The notes below the pieces were generated by a model. The model saw only the letters and a list, made by a program, of their open reading frames with translations, was not told where the DNA came from and made no database searches. The position numbers were made by a program, and so were the translations under genes. Shown here piece by piece: positions 9,629 through 19,428 of a stretch of DNA of 64,000 nt (its first letter is position 1; every line of letters starts with the position of its first letter). Location: positions 1 through 64,000 of the forward strand of contig CASCUT010000005.1 in assembly GCA_949155365.1 (NCBI GenBank), written 5' to 3'. The stretch comes from an uncultured Clostridia bacterium (GTDB lineage: Bacteria; Bacillota; Clostridia; TANB77; CAG-508).

Positions 9629-11683
9629 CTATCTTACGTTTATTTTGTCAAGCACTGCTTTTGTCTTATCAACTACATAATGGCTTCCACCCTTTTTCTC
9701 TACTTCTTCTACCATTGTCACAATAAGTAATTGTTTCTCTTCCTTTTCATCTGCAATAAAGGTATTATACCAACCAATCTCTTTTCCTTTCGTGTCTTCT
9801 TTTGATGTTTTTATTTCTGCCGTTCCTGTTTTCCCTGCTAATGTTATTCCCTCTATTTTGGCACTATGTGCTGTTCCATTTGGATTTTCTACTACTTGTA
9901 TTAAGTCTTCCTTTAACGTATTGGCTACTTCATTACTCATTATTCTTTCTTTTTTTACCGTATTGTCTTTGTTTTCTTGATATTCTATGTTTGCTTCTAC
10001 CATATTTCCTTCATTCACAAAGGACGAATATAACATTGCCATATGAATAGGATTGACTAACATCTCTGCTTGTCCATAGCCACTATTGGCAAGTGCTGTT
10101 TCTGTACTAATCTTACCCGTATTAGAATAGCTTGACCTTACTGTGCCTACTGGTGTTTTTATTTCTTCATTAAAATGCATTTTTTGTAAGCTTTGTGCAA
10201 ATGTTTCTGCTCCTATTTTTAGTGCTACTTTTGCAAAATAAATATTGTCCGAATAAATTAACGCATTTTGTAAATTTGCTTTTTCTGGATAAGTAGATAA
10301 AGTCGTAATATAAAAATCTTTCCAAGTCTCGTCTTTTTGCCATCTTTTTCCGCTTGCTCCAAAATCTTCTTCTGTTGTAAATGCCTTTACATTTAACCCA
10401 ATGGCTCCTGTTATTGGTTTAAACGATGAACCTGGTACATAACTTGCTAAAAATCGATTATACATCGGTTTTCCTTCTGCTTGTGATAAGATATCCCATT
10501 TATGACTTGTCATTCCTAAGCTAAAATCATTTGAATCAAAGGTTGGTGTACTAACTAATGCTAAGATTTCTCCTGTTTTTGGATTGATTACAATAGAAGC
10601 ACTTTTATCTTCTTTATATTGTTCATATAATTCTCTTTGTAAGGTACTATCAATCGTTAATTTAATATCTTCCCCATTTTTTGCTTCTGTTTTTGCTAAT
10701 GTTTTTATTTTGTTTCCTTTCTCATCTATTATATAAATTTCCGCTCCATTTATGGCTCTTAGTCTTTCTTCATATAATTTTTCTAATCCTGCTTTTCCAA
10801 TGATACTTTGCTCTGTATACCCTTGTGTTTTCTTTTCTTGTAGTTCTTCTTGGTTTATTCCTTGGATATAACCAAGAAGGTGGGAAGTTGCTTCACCAAG
10901 TGGATAAATTCTTTCTTCTGTATCGATTATTTTAATTCCTTTTATTTCAAGTAATTGATTTTTTAAGTTTTGCTCTGTTTTTCGTATGGTTCTTAATGGT
11001 ACGAAGGTATCTTCTTTTACATAGGAAGCGTTCAAACTGGTTTGAATGGTATCTATCGATAAATCTAATAGATTTGCTACTTTTTGAATATCGTCTTGCT
11101 TTGTTTCAGAATTCATCTTCTTTGGGACAAAACCAATTTGAGACGCTGTCTGCTTTCCTGCCAAAATGGTTCCTTCTCGGTCTAACAGTTTTCCTCTATT
11201 GGCTTGTATGGTTTCTACTCTTATTTTCAAATTCTCTTTTAACTCTGGGAAAATATCACAAGAAGACCATTCTAAACGATAGGTATTCTCTTCTTTTTTC
11301 AAATAACTTGTATTCGAAAAGTGGATTTCTCCTGCTATTGTTTGCATGGTAACTTGATAAATTACTTCTGCTTTTTCTTGTTTTTTATTCGTTTTTACAA
11401 TATTAATTTGTAAATCACTTATTTCTATTCCCTCATAAATATTTTGATTACGTGTTAAATACGTTTGTTTTTCTATTTTGCTTTGACTTTCTTTACTTAA
11501 TAATCCATACATTCCCTCATAGTTTTTATCTAAAATATAAGCCATATATGTTTTTAAGGTTTCCTCTGGTTGATTGGTTGGTTCTTCCCAAAAATGATTG
11601 ACTCCCATCCAAATTGCTATCGTTAGAAGTATGAGTACTAAAATTATCCATTTATTTCCTTTTTTATTTTTCTTTTTTTTCAT
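9629..11683 (-). CDS. Class B penicillin-binding protein (MecA_N-like, dimerisation and transpeptidase domains)
   Basis: N-terminal TM, PGSSFKPITG (SxxK), SDN, KTGTAE motifs. Confidence 0.93.
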   Translation of the reverse strand: MKKKKNKKGNKWIILVLILLTIAIWMGVNHFWEEPTNQPEETLKTYMAYILDKNYEGMYGLLSKESQSKIEKQTYLTRNQNIYEGIEISDLQINIVKTNKKQEKAEVIYQVTMQTIAGEIHFSNTSYLKKEENTYRLEWSSCDIFPELKENLKIRVETIQANRGKLLDREGTILAGKQTASQIGFVPKKMNSETKQDDIQKVANLLDLSIDTIQTSLNASYVKEDTFVPLRTIRKTEQNLKNQLLEIKGIKIIDTEERIYPLGEATSHLLGYIQGINQEELQEKKTQGYTEQSIIGKAGLEKLYEERLRAINGAEIYIIDEKGNKIKTLAKTEAKNGEDIKLTIDSTLQRELYEQYKEDKSASIVINPKTGEILALVSTPTFDSNDFSLGMTSHKWDILSQAEGKPMYNRFLASYVPGSSFKPITGAIGLNVKAFTTEEDFGASGKRWQKDETWKDFYITTLSTYPEKANLQNALIYSDNIYFAKVALKIGAETFAQSLQKMHFNEEIKTPVGTVRSSYSNTGKISTETALANSGYGQAEMLVNPIHMAMLYSSFVNEGNMVEANIEYQENKDNTVKKERIMSNEVANTLKEDLIQVVENPNGTAHSAKIEGITLAGKTGTAEIKTSKEDTKGKEIGWYNTFIADEKEEKQLLIVTMVEEVEKKGGSHYVVDKTKAVLDKINVR

Positions 11684-11740
11684 CCTTCTCTTCCCCTTTT
11701 TGGCATCATTTTATCATATACAATTGTTTTTTACAACCAA

Positions 11741-11775
11741 AAATCTCCAAACAGTTTTAGCTGTTTGGAGATTTT
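11741..11775. terminator. Intrinsic terminator
   Basis: aaatctccaaacagttttagctgtttggagattttt. Confidence 0.75.
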
Positions 11776-11807
11776 TCTCCTATCTTAACATTATAATTGA
11801 GCCATCT

Positions 11808-12335
11808 TTACCTTACTTCTATGTGGCACATTTGTAATACTTTTAAGGCATTTAAATGGCTTTCCGGTGTTACTCCTGCACAGCAAGACGAATCTACGAT
11901 AATTACTTTCTCCGGTAACTTTGCTTTGACTATCATTGCATTGGTTATTACACAAATATCTGTGCATAAGCCAACAATTTCAATCACTTCTACTTCCTCT
12001 AATGTTTCCAGATACTCTGCCAGTTCTATTGAACCAAATGTAGGCTTATCGATGATCTTATCGTCAGCGGTATCAATTTCAGAAGTAATCTCCCACCCTT
12101 TTGTGTTTTTCAAGCAGTGTTTCACTGGCAATTTCTTTCCTTCCATCGTCTCAAGATAATTCTGACCATGAGTATCTCTTGTAAATATGATAATTCCGCC
12201 ATTCTGCCTGTACATTTCGATTTTTTTCTTCACATTTTCAACAATAGCTACTGCTTCTTTTGTACCGAGTGCCCCATCAATAAAATCATTCTGCATATCA
12301 ATTACTAAAAGCACCCTTTTACTAAAATTTCCCAT
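11808..12335 (-). CDS. Cysteine hydrolase, isochorismatase/nicotinamidase family
   Basis: VLLVIDMQNDFIDGALG, IVGLCTDICVITNAM. Confidence 0.9.
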   Translation of the reverse strand: MGNFSKRVLLVIDMQNDFIDGALGTKEAVAIVENVKKKIEMYRQNGGIIIFTRDTHGQNYLETMEGKKLPVKHCLKNTKGWEITSEIDTADDKIIDKPTFGSIELAEYLETLEEVEVIEIVGLCTDICVITNAMIVKAKLPEKVIIVDSSCCAGVTPESHLNALKVLQMCHIEVR

Positions 12336-12638
12336 ACTGTCATTCCTCCTTGTGTTGTGTTTGGTTGTTAACCTACTTCATTAAAATAGGTTGGTGTAAA
12401 ACAAATTACTTTTTCATCTTGTTCTGTCAAAATTATGTACTTTCTGTACACATTTAAACGGATATCTCCTAAAAAATATTTGTTTTCGTATTTTGCGAAA
12501 AAATACTATTCTTCCACAGCATACACAAAAACATGTATAAAGTATATCATATTTTACATAATTTTGCAACAGTTTTAATCATTTTTTAATAAGTAGCTAT
12601 CGTTATTCCTATTTTTTCATTCTCCTAAGCTTTTTATT

Positions 12639-12926
12639 CTATATTGTGTAGTTGTTATTATCATAATTTTGTGTGTAAATTCCATTAAGCTCTGTTCCAT
12701 CTTCTAATCGAATGATTGCTTTATTATCTTTTAAAGTGACTTTCATTCCATTGGATGAAATCCATACATTTTCAAATAAATAGGGCGTTTCCAAAACCAA
12801 TGCCATACAAGCAACAATTGGTAGTATCACTCTACAAGCTAAAATAAAACTTTTTGATTTTTTAAATTTTGTTACTATCTTTTCTTTTACTTTTGGAAGA
12901 AAGATTATCGCTGTTATCAGCCACAT
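12639..12926 (-). CDS. Hypothetical membrane protein
   Basis: 95 aa with TM segment. Confidence 0.4.
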   Translation of the reverse strand: MWLITAIIFLPKVKEKIVTKFKKSKSFILACRVILPIVACMALVLETPYLFENVWISSNGMKVTLKDNKAIIRLEDGTELNGIYTQNYDNNNYTI

Positions 12927-12942
12927 AATCGGTGTTATATTT

Positions 12943-13131
12943 TTATTGCAATACTAATGCCTTTTTAGGGCAAAAATTAGAGCATTTACCACACTTTATA
13001 CATTTTTCTTCATTTATTTTTGGTGCTTCAAACTCTTTTTGTGTTAATGCTCCTACTGGACAAACATTTACTGCTGGACATTTATGATTTTGAGGACAAT
13101 TTTCTGTTATAATTTCTAATTTTCTTTCCAT
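12943..13131 (-). CDS. 4Fe-4S ferredoxin-type protein
   Basis: EKCIKCGKCSNFCPKKA plus upstream Cys motif. Confidence 0.8.
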   Translation of the reverse strand: MERKLEIITENCPQNHKCPAVNVCPVGALTQKEFEAPKINEEKCIKCGKCSNFCPKKALVLQ

Positions 13132-13291
13132 ATTATCTGTTTCTCTCGCTCCTTTTTATACTATTTATCTATTAAAAGAATATCATAATTTCCTGTGTTT
13201 TTCAACTTTTTTACCTTCTACCAAGGTCATTTTATAAAGCATTACCCTTTTGTAATATTTATATCATGCTTGCAAATATCCCTACCATTTC

Positions 13292-13328
13292 AAACTCCTT
13301 GAGAATTATCTTTCTCAAGGAGCTTTCT
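13292..13328. terminator. Intrinsic terminator
   Basis: ctccttgagaattatctttctcaaggag hairpin. Confidence 0.65.
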
Positions 13329-13336
13329 TTCTTATT

Positions 13337-13576
13337 TTACCAATCTGCATATTGAAACATGACACATTCATCTAGTGGTTCATCTCCGCAATCATAACAT
13401 CTTCCTGTACAATCACTCCCATGTCCGCCTTCTCTATTTTCACAAGAAAAGCACTTACATTCTCCACAATTTTCGCAAGCTTCCTCTTCCTCTATTTTGC
13501 GGATTGAGTTCGCTTTAACAGTAATATAGCTTTTTTGCATTGCACTTAAACATTTTTCTGTTTCATAAATGGTCAT
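13337..13576 (-). CDS. Cysteine-rich small protein
   Basis: CENCGECKCFSCENREGGHGSDCTGRCYDCGDEPLDEC. Confidence 0.55.
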   Translation of the reverse strand: MTIYETEKCLSAMQKSYITVKANSIRKIEEEEACENCGECKCFSCENREGGHGSDCTGRCYDCGDEPLDECVMFQYADW

Positions 13577-13696
13577 CTTTCTTTCTCCTTTCCTATTAAT
13601 GGGTTATCTACATGTTACTTCAGTCAAGTTCTATAAGGAGATAATAAAATACACTATTTGGATATATTTTAGCATGTCTTTATTCAAAACACAATC

Positions 13697-14119
13697 TTAT
13701 ATGGAGATTTTTTCGTGCGTCCCAGAAATCTCTTCTAGAACTTGTTTAAACATTTCTTTCCAATTATCGAATGTTAGTATCTTTAAGGCTTCCTCAAAGT
13801 CACACCATTTTATATCTTCAATTTCACTTTCTTGTCTTTTTAAGTTTTCTGTTTTTGGAGTGGCTACATACAATACTGTTGTTTTGTCTATTTCATCTTT
13901 CATTATGTAATTCAGAAGATATCTCTTTTTTCTATCGATTTCCACTTCTAATCCTACTTCTTCTTTTACTTCTCTTAGCGCTGTTTCTATCTCGTTTTCT
14001 CCTTCTTCCATATGTCCTTTGGGAAATCCCCAAAAATTTCTATTTTTTTCATACACTAATAATACTTTTTTATCTTTGATAATAATGCAACCACAACTTT
14101 TTTCTTTTCTTAATTTCAT
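13697..14119 (-). CDS. NUDIX hydrolase
   Basis: Nudix box GHMEEGENEIETALREVKEEVGLEVE; last residues EISGTHEKISI are encoded by a repeat copy. Confidence 0.88.
   Translation of the reverse strand: MKLRKEKSCGCIIIKDKKVLLVYEKNRNFWGFPKGHMEEGENEIETALREVKEEVGLEVEIDRKKRYLLNYIMKDEIDKTTVLYVATPKTENLKRQESEIEDIKWCDFEEALKILTFDNWKEMFKQVLEEISGTHEKISI
13704..13732. repeat. GGGACG-type repeat, single arm pair, inside the 3' end of the NUDIX gene
   Basis: gagattttttcgtgcgtcccagaaatctc. Confidence 0.7.
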
Positions 14120-14140
14120 AATATTCCCTCATTCTTTTTG

Positions 14141-14207
14141 AGATTTTTGGGACGTACGAAAAAATCTCTCTTTTTGGGGAAGATTTTTTCGTACGTCCCA
14201 AAAATCT
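14141..14207. repeat. GGGACG-type palindromic repeat, perfect 27-bp inverted repeat
   Basis: agatttttgggacgtacgaaaaaatct (14141-14167) and exact reverse complement at 14181-14207. Confidence 0.9.
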
Positions 14208-14223
14208 TCCAAAAATCTTCTCT

Positions 14224-15021
14224 TTAATTTATTTTGGTAATGATAAATAGTTTTTCTGAATTAATGCTATATTCTGCTATTTTTCCATCTGGCAATTCTC
14301 CATTGTAAACTACCCAATATTCTATATCGTGATAATTCCATTGTCCTGTTTTTTCATAGGTTCTTAAAGTAATTTTTCTATCTTCTTCTCTTGCGTATTC
14401 ATCTCTTGTTGTATCCATTACCAAATAGATTTTATTATTTTTTGCATCATATAATATATCTATTAAAATCAAATCTCCTTCTATTGTTGATTCTACTACT
14501 CTTATAAAAGCGGTTTCTTTTTTATGATATTTATCCATAAATTCATTATATAGGTGGTCGTTATGAACCGTTGTTCCAACTACAAAACAATTATCCTTTT
14601 GCACTTGCTCTGCTGAGTAATCTTTTGGTAGTTCTCTTATATCTTTATTTTTCAATATCTTTTGAGCATAAAAACTATCTAAATCTACAATTTCTTTTGG
14701 TTCCTCATAGATTTCTTTATATTCTTCTTCCAATCCAAACATTCCTTGTCCAAAGTGAATTGGAAGATATTTTGGTCCAATTAAAAAGGTATATATTTTA
14801 TCCTTCTCATCTTTAAAGGTAATGGTATAATCTCCCAAAGCTGAATTCCACTCTATATTGCTATATTCTAATTTTATTTTAGGAAAGTGCTCTTTTAAAT
14901 AATTGCTTGCATAAACTTTTGCTATCTGTCTTGGTATTATTCCACTAATCCATAGAAGGACAATGATGAATAGAATTAAAGCAATTACTACTAAAATTAT
15001 ATTTGTTTTTTTACTTTTCAT
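14224..15021 (-). CDS. Membrane-anchored hypothetical protein (YfjL-like)
   Basis: N-terminal TM helix followed by extracytoplasmic domain. Confidence 0.55.
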   Translation of the reverse strand: MKSKKTNIILVVIALILFIIVLLWISGIIPRQIAKVYASNYLKEHFPKIKLEYSNIEWNSALGDYTITFKDEKDKIYTFLIGPKYLPIHFGQGMFGLEEEYKEIYEEPKEIVDLDSFYAQKILKNKDIRELPKDYSAEQVQKDNCFVVGTTVHNDHLYNEFMDKYHKKETAFIRVVESTIEGDLILIDILYDAKNNKIYLVMDTTRDEYAREEDRKITLRTYEKTGQWNYHDIEYWVVYNGELPDGKIAEYSINSEKLFIITKIN

Positions 15022-15071
15022 TTTCGATTACCTCCTTATTGATAATTCAAGAATGTCTATCTAACATTTTC

Positions 15072-16114
15072 TTATAAAATTTCTGCTTCTTGATAGGATA
15101 CTTTTCCATTTGAATCTATGGTAAATGCTATTTTAATTGTTTGGCATTCCTGACTAAATAAAAGAAATTCATATTCTCCGTTTTTCCAATTTTCCATAGA
15201 GTGAAGCCCAATTGAATTTTCTTACTTCTACTGTACTCGTTTCCCCATTTTTGCTATATGGTAAGTCATGGATAGACGTTTCTTCTGTCTCTTCACTTGA
15301 GATATTAGCAATTTTCTTTACTTCTTCCCAGTTGTATTCAGAACCTGTTCCGTGTATAGCCCGCAGTTGAATTTTTTGTGTCTTCTCCTATTTTATATCC
15401 TACACCAGTGTATTCCTTATTTTTTACTTTTTGTTTAATTTCATAATGATGGGCATATTGGTATGGTAGTTCATTTGTGTCTGTTATGGTTAATGTTATT
15501 CCTGTATTAGTAAATTCTGATATTGCAACTGTAACATTTTGATAGGAACTGTAGCAATATCTTAGTATTTGTTCTGGAATTTTTTTGTCACTTTTTTCCT
15601 TTACTATTTCTATCTTTTCTACATTTCCTATTTGTGCTGGATATGTTGTCAATATAATTCCATCAAAATGAATTGCAATTTCTTGTCCTTGTTTAAATTC
15701 CATATTCGATTCGTTTTTCAGGCTAATTAACTCGTCTTCTAATCCCATTACCATCAAGAATTTATCATTTGCTTTTACGACAACTGCTTTCATAATTGCT
15801 TTTTCCTCTTGAAGTAATTCTATCTCTTCGTTAAAATCCTCGTAGTCCATAAACCATGTTCCAATCTTTATTTCATCATAATAATGCATTTCATTACTGT
15901 TTGGGCTAGATTCCAATATTTTATGAAAATCAATTACTTTATAACCAAATCCATAATATACTTTCGTTCCACCATCTCTATAATTGGCTACCTTAATACA
16001 AAATAATGGTTTTTCTTGTTTCTGTACTCTTATGTAATCAATGATAAAAAATACAAGTGCTATTATTATAAATGCTTCTAGTACTACTAGTGCAATCTTT
16101 TTCCCTTTTTTCAT
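15072..16114 (-). CDS. Membrane-anchored protein with C-terminal Ig-like domain; needs two +1 shifts, at CGG 15350-15352 and CGG 15178-15180
   Basis: Two skips join ...EDTKNSTAGYT|GTGSEYNWEEVKKIANISSEETEETSIHDLPYSKNGETSTVEVRKFNWASLYGKLEK|GEYEFLLFSQECQTIKIAFTIDSNGKVSYQEAEIL*; each intermediate frame closes soon after CGG. Confidence 0.8.
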
Positions 16115-16238
16115 TTTATCACCTTTTTTACCTTTCTACTATTTAGACTCTTCTTTTGTAATGATTTGTTGGTTTTTTTGTATTTTTTTATTGACTGACA
16201 TTTTTATTTATTTCTTATCCTAAAAAGATTCCTATTTT

Positions 16239-17441
16239 CTATTCCCAATTTTCTTCTAACTTATCTTTTTTGATAAAGCTTGCATATAATAAAATTGGTG
16301 TTATCAAGGTTACTAATAAGACAGTTATAATGACAATGGAAAATATTTCTTCATTGATTAAGCCTATTTTTTTAGCTTCATCTGCCATAATAAGTGCCAC
16401 TTCTCCTCTTGTTGCCATTCCAATTCCAATTTGTAATGCTTTTTCTTTATGATAACCACATAGTTTTGCTCCTAGTCCATTTCCTATAATTTTACTTATA
16501 ATAGTAACTGCTGTAAATATTAAAATAAAAATCCATACTGATAAACTAAAATTAATTCTTCCTAATTTCAATCCTACACTTGCAAAAAAGATAGGAGAAA
16601 AAATCATATGGACTACTAAGTCGATTTTATTCTTTACTTTTCTTCCTTTTTCCGTGTTTCCTATTACTAACCCTGCAATATACGCACCAATGATACCACT
16701 TACTCCCAACCTTTCTGCAATATAAGCTAATATTAATGCAAATGCGATTGAGTATGTAGGCATTTGGTCTGATTTAGTATCTTTTTCTTCTATTTTTTCA
16801 AATACTTTGAATAATAATAATCCTAGTATAATTGCCATTCCAAAAAATAATATTATTTTTAATACCATTAATGCAAATGTTGTTAGTTGTAAATTTCCAC
16901 TATTCATAATGATAGTTAAAAACAGAATTCCTATCACATCATCTACCACACCTGCTCCTAGAATTGCTAGTCCTACATTGGATTTAATTTTTTTCATTTC
17001 AATTAATGTCTCTACCGTTATACTAACTGATGTTGCGGTTATGACGGCTCCAAAAAATAAATTTGTTTTTAAATCCTGTACATATAATAGACTAAATAAC
17101 GTTCCTAATATTAATGGTACAATTACTCCTGTCGTGGCAATTACTACATATTTATTACGATTCGATATAAATTTTTTGATACTTGTTTCCATTCCTGCCA
17201 AAAACATAATTAAGATAATACCAAATTTGGATAATGCCTCTAGTATGGTACTATTTTGTACTATATTTAACATAGCAGGACCTAGTACAATTCCCGCTAT
17301 TAAGCCACCTAGTACTTTTGGCATTTTGATTTTTTGTGTTATGATAGTAAAAATTTTTACAATTAATATAATAAGTCCAATCTCTAACAAATATTTATAT
17401 TCCATTTCAACACCCTCATTTTTTCTTTTGACTAATTGCAT
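16239..17441 (-). CDS. Cation:proton antiporter (CPA2 family)
   Basis: About 12 TM, GGLIAGIVLGPAML, GVVDDVIGILFL. Confidence 0.88.
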   Translation of the reverse strand: MQLVKRKNEGVEMEYKYLLEIGLIILIVKIFTIITQKIKMPKVLGGLIAGIVLGPAMLNIVQNSTILEALSKFGIILIMFLAGMETSIKKFISNRNKYVVIATTGVIVPLILGTLFSLLYVQDLKTNLFFGAVITATSVSITVETLIEMKKIKSNVGLAILGAGVVDDVIGILFLTIIMNSGNLQLTTFALMVLKIILFFGMAIILGLLLFKVFEKIEEKDTKSDQMPTYSIAFALILAYIAERLGVSGIIGAYIAGLVIGNTEKGRKVKNKIDLVVHMIFSPIFFASVGLKLGRINFSLSVWIFILIFTAVTIISKIIGNGLGAKLCGYHKEKALQIGIGMATRGEVALIMADEAKKIGLINEEIFSIVIITVLLVTLITPILLYASFIKKDKLEENWE

Positions 17442-17575
17442 TTATCGTAGCATAAAAGCAGATAATTTTCAATCCATTATCTGCTTTATTTTTATTTTTC
17501 TCACTTTCCCTATCCTAAAAATAGGTGTATGCAATAATCTGTTTGTTTTGAAAAATATAGAATGCAAAATTCCCT

Positions 17576-18596
17576 CTACACAAAGCTTTCCCAACTATTC
17601 TGTGGAAAAATTAAACATATTTCCGTTCCCTCTCCTTCTGCTGATTCTAGTTCAATTCCCATTCCTAATTTATTGCATAATTTCTTACATAAATATAATC
17701 CTATCCCAGTTGATTTTTTGCTTAATAACCTTCCATTAGTTCCTGTAAATCCCTTTTCAAATACTCGAGTAATTTCCCCTTTTTTCATTCCAATTCCATT
17801 ATCTTTTATGAATAACATTACTTTTTCTTTTCCTGACTTTGCATATATCTCAATTTGTGAATTTCTATCTTGATTTCTATATTTAACACTATTTTGAATT
17901 ATTTGGTTCAAAATGAAGACCACCCATTTATTATCTGTTCTGACTTCTAGGTCTATCTCATGAATGTTGATTGCTATTTTCTCTTGGATTAGTGCATTTT
18001 TATTTTTCTTGATGCTTTCATTTACCATTTCTTTTAATGGTACTTTTTTTATAAAATAATCCTTTTCTACAGTATTGCTTCTTGCATAAAATAAGGCTTG
18101 CTCTATATAGTTTTCCACCTTTTCTAATTCTTCTTCTATTTTTTTGGTTGTTTTATTTTTATTATTTTCAATAATCATTTTACTAGTAGCAATTGGCAAT
18201 TTTATCTCGTGAATCCATAGTTCTATATATTCTTTATAGTCTTCTCCGCATATATTTATATTCATTTACACGTTCTAACATTGCTTTATTAATTTCTTCT
18301 AACACCTTTTTTAAGATTTTTCCTTCTGTAAAATCTGGAGAAGCAATAATTTCTGTAATCAAATATTTCTCTTCTAACTCATCTAATATACGAATTAAAT
18401 GTTGATAAAAATTTCTTTTGACAATATATTCTACACCAAGTCCGATTCCATATAAACCTAATATCACAATAGGAATGTATAATTTTATAAACTCTCCAAA
18501 TGGATAAACTAGTAATATGATTTCTATACTTGCAATTGCAACCAATAGTAAAGTAGTTGTTATCCATTTGTCTTTCAAAAAACTCCCTATCTTCAT
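17576..18596 (-). CDS. Sensor histidine kinase, BceS-type; needs +1 shift at CGG 18246-18248
   Basis: Two overlapping ORFs (18234-18596 and 17576-18265) join as ...RVNEYKYM|GEDYKEYIELWIHEIKLPIATSKMI...; H-box WIHEIKLPIA and HATPase motifs. Confidence 0.9.
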
Positions 18597-18597
18597 T

Positions 18598-19278
18598 TTA
18601 ATTTTCTCCCTTTAATAAATATCCTTGTCCTCTTCTTGTTTCAATCAACTCTTTCAAGTCTAATTCTTCTAATTTTGTTCTTAATCTGGTAATATTAACA
18701 CTAAGAGTATTATCATCAATAAAACTTTCACTTTCCCATAAATAGTCCATAATATCTTCTCTGGAAATAATTTTTCCTCTATTTTGTGTTAGATATTTCA
18801 AAATTTTATATTCATTCTTCGTTAATTCTATTACTTTACCATTTTTCTCTATACTACTATTTTCCAAATTTAGGATAAAATCTTTTGCATCTATTTTATC
18901 TTTAGGATCTGCTAATGAATGGGTTCTCCTTAAAAGAGAGCTTATTCTAGCAAGTAATATCTGGATGTTAAAAGGTTTTGTAATATAATGATCTGCCCCA
19001 TAATTAATCGAGATAAGTTCGTCTAATTCCGTATCTCTACTAGTTACTATTATAATAGGTACATTTGATTTCTTTCTAACTTCTTTACATACATATTGAC
19101 CATCGCTACCAGGTAAGTTAATGTCTAATAAAATCAAATGTGGATTTGCTTCTAAAATATCTTCTATTGTATTGTCAAATGTTTTTAGCGTTTCTACTTG
19201 ATATCCATTATGATTCAAAAATATCTCTAGTTCATCTCTTAACTTGTCATCATCTTCTACGATTAGTATTTTCTGCAT
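18598..19278 (-). CDS. Response regulator, OmpR family (BceR-like)
   Basis: ILIVEDDDKLRDELE, LLDINLPGSDG, winged-helix C-terminus; adjacent to kinase. Confidence 0.92.
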   Translation of the reverse strand: MQKILIVEDDDKLRDELEIFLNHNGYQVETLKTFDNTIEDILEANPHLILLDINLPGSDGQYVCKEVRKKSNVPIIIVTSRDTELDELISINYGADHYITKPFNIQILLARISSLLRRTHSLADPKDKIDAKDFILNLENSSIEKNGKVIELTKNEYKILKYLTQNRGKIISREDIMDYLWESESFIDDNTLSVNITRLRTKLEELDLKELIETRRGQGYLLKGEN

Positions 19279-19400
19279 CTATTATCCCTCCTTTGTTTAT
19301 TATATCACACTTTCTTTTTGATGTATCTTACATTTTCGTAAGATTTTCTAAAATGAAATACCCCCACTATTAAACTTTTCATTTAATAAGTGGGGGAACG

Positions 19401-19428
19401 TAGATTTTTAGGTACGTCCCAAAAATCT
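19401..19428. repeat. GGGACG-type repeat overlapping a stop codon
   Basis: tagatttttaggtacgtcccaaaaatct; encodes RFLGRT* of the flavoprotein. Confidence 0.8.

Noticed and set aside
15178-15240. Second break in the 15 kb gene placed at the AAAA run (VEVRNSIGLHSMENWKNGEYEF)
   Set aside because: It reads plausibly, but the CGG junction gives the better family-like FNWASLYGKLEKGEYEF and needs no extra event type.
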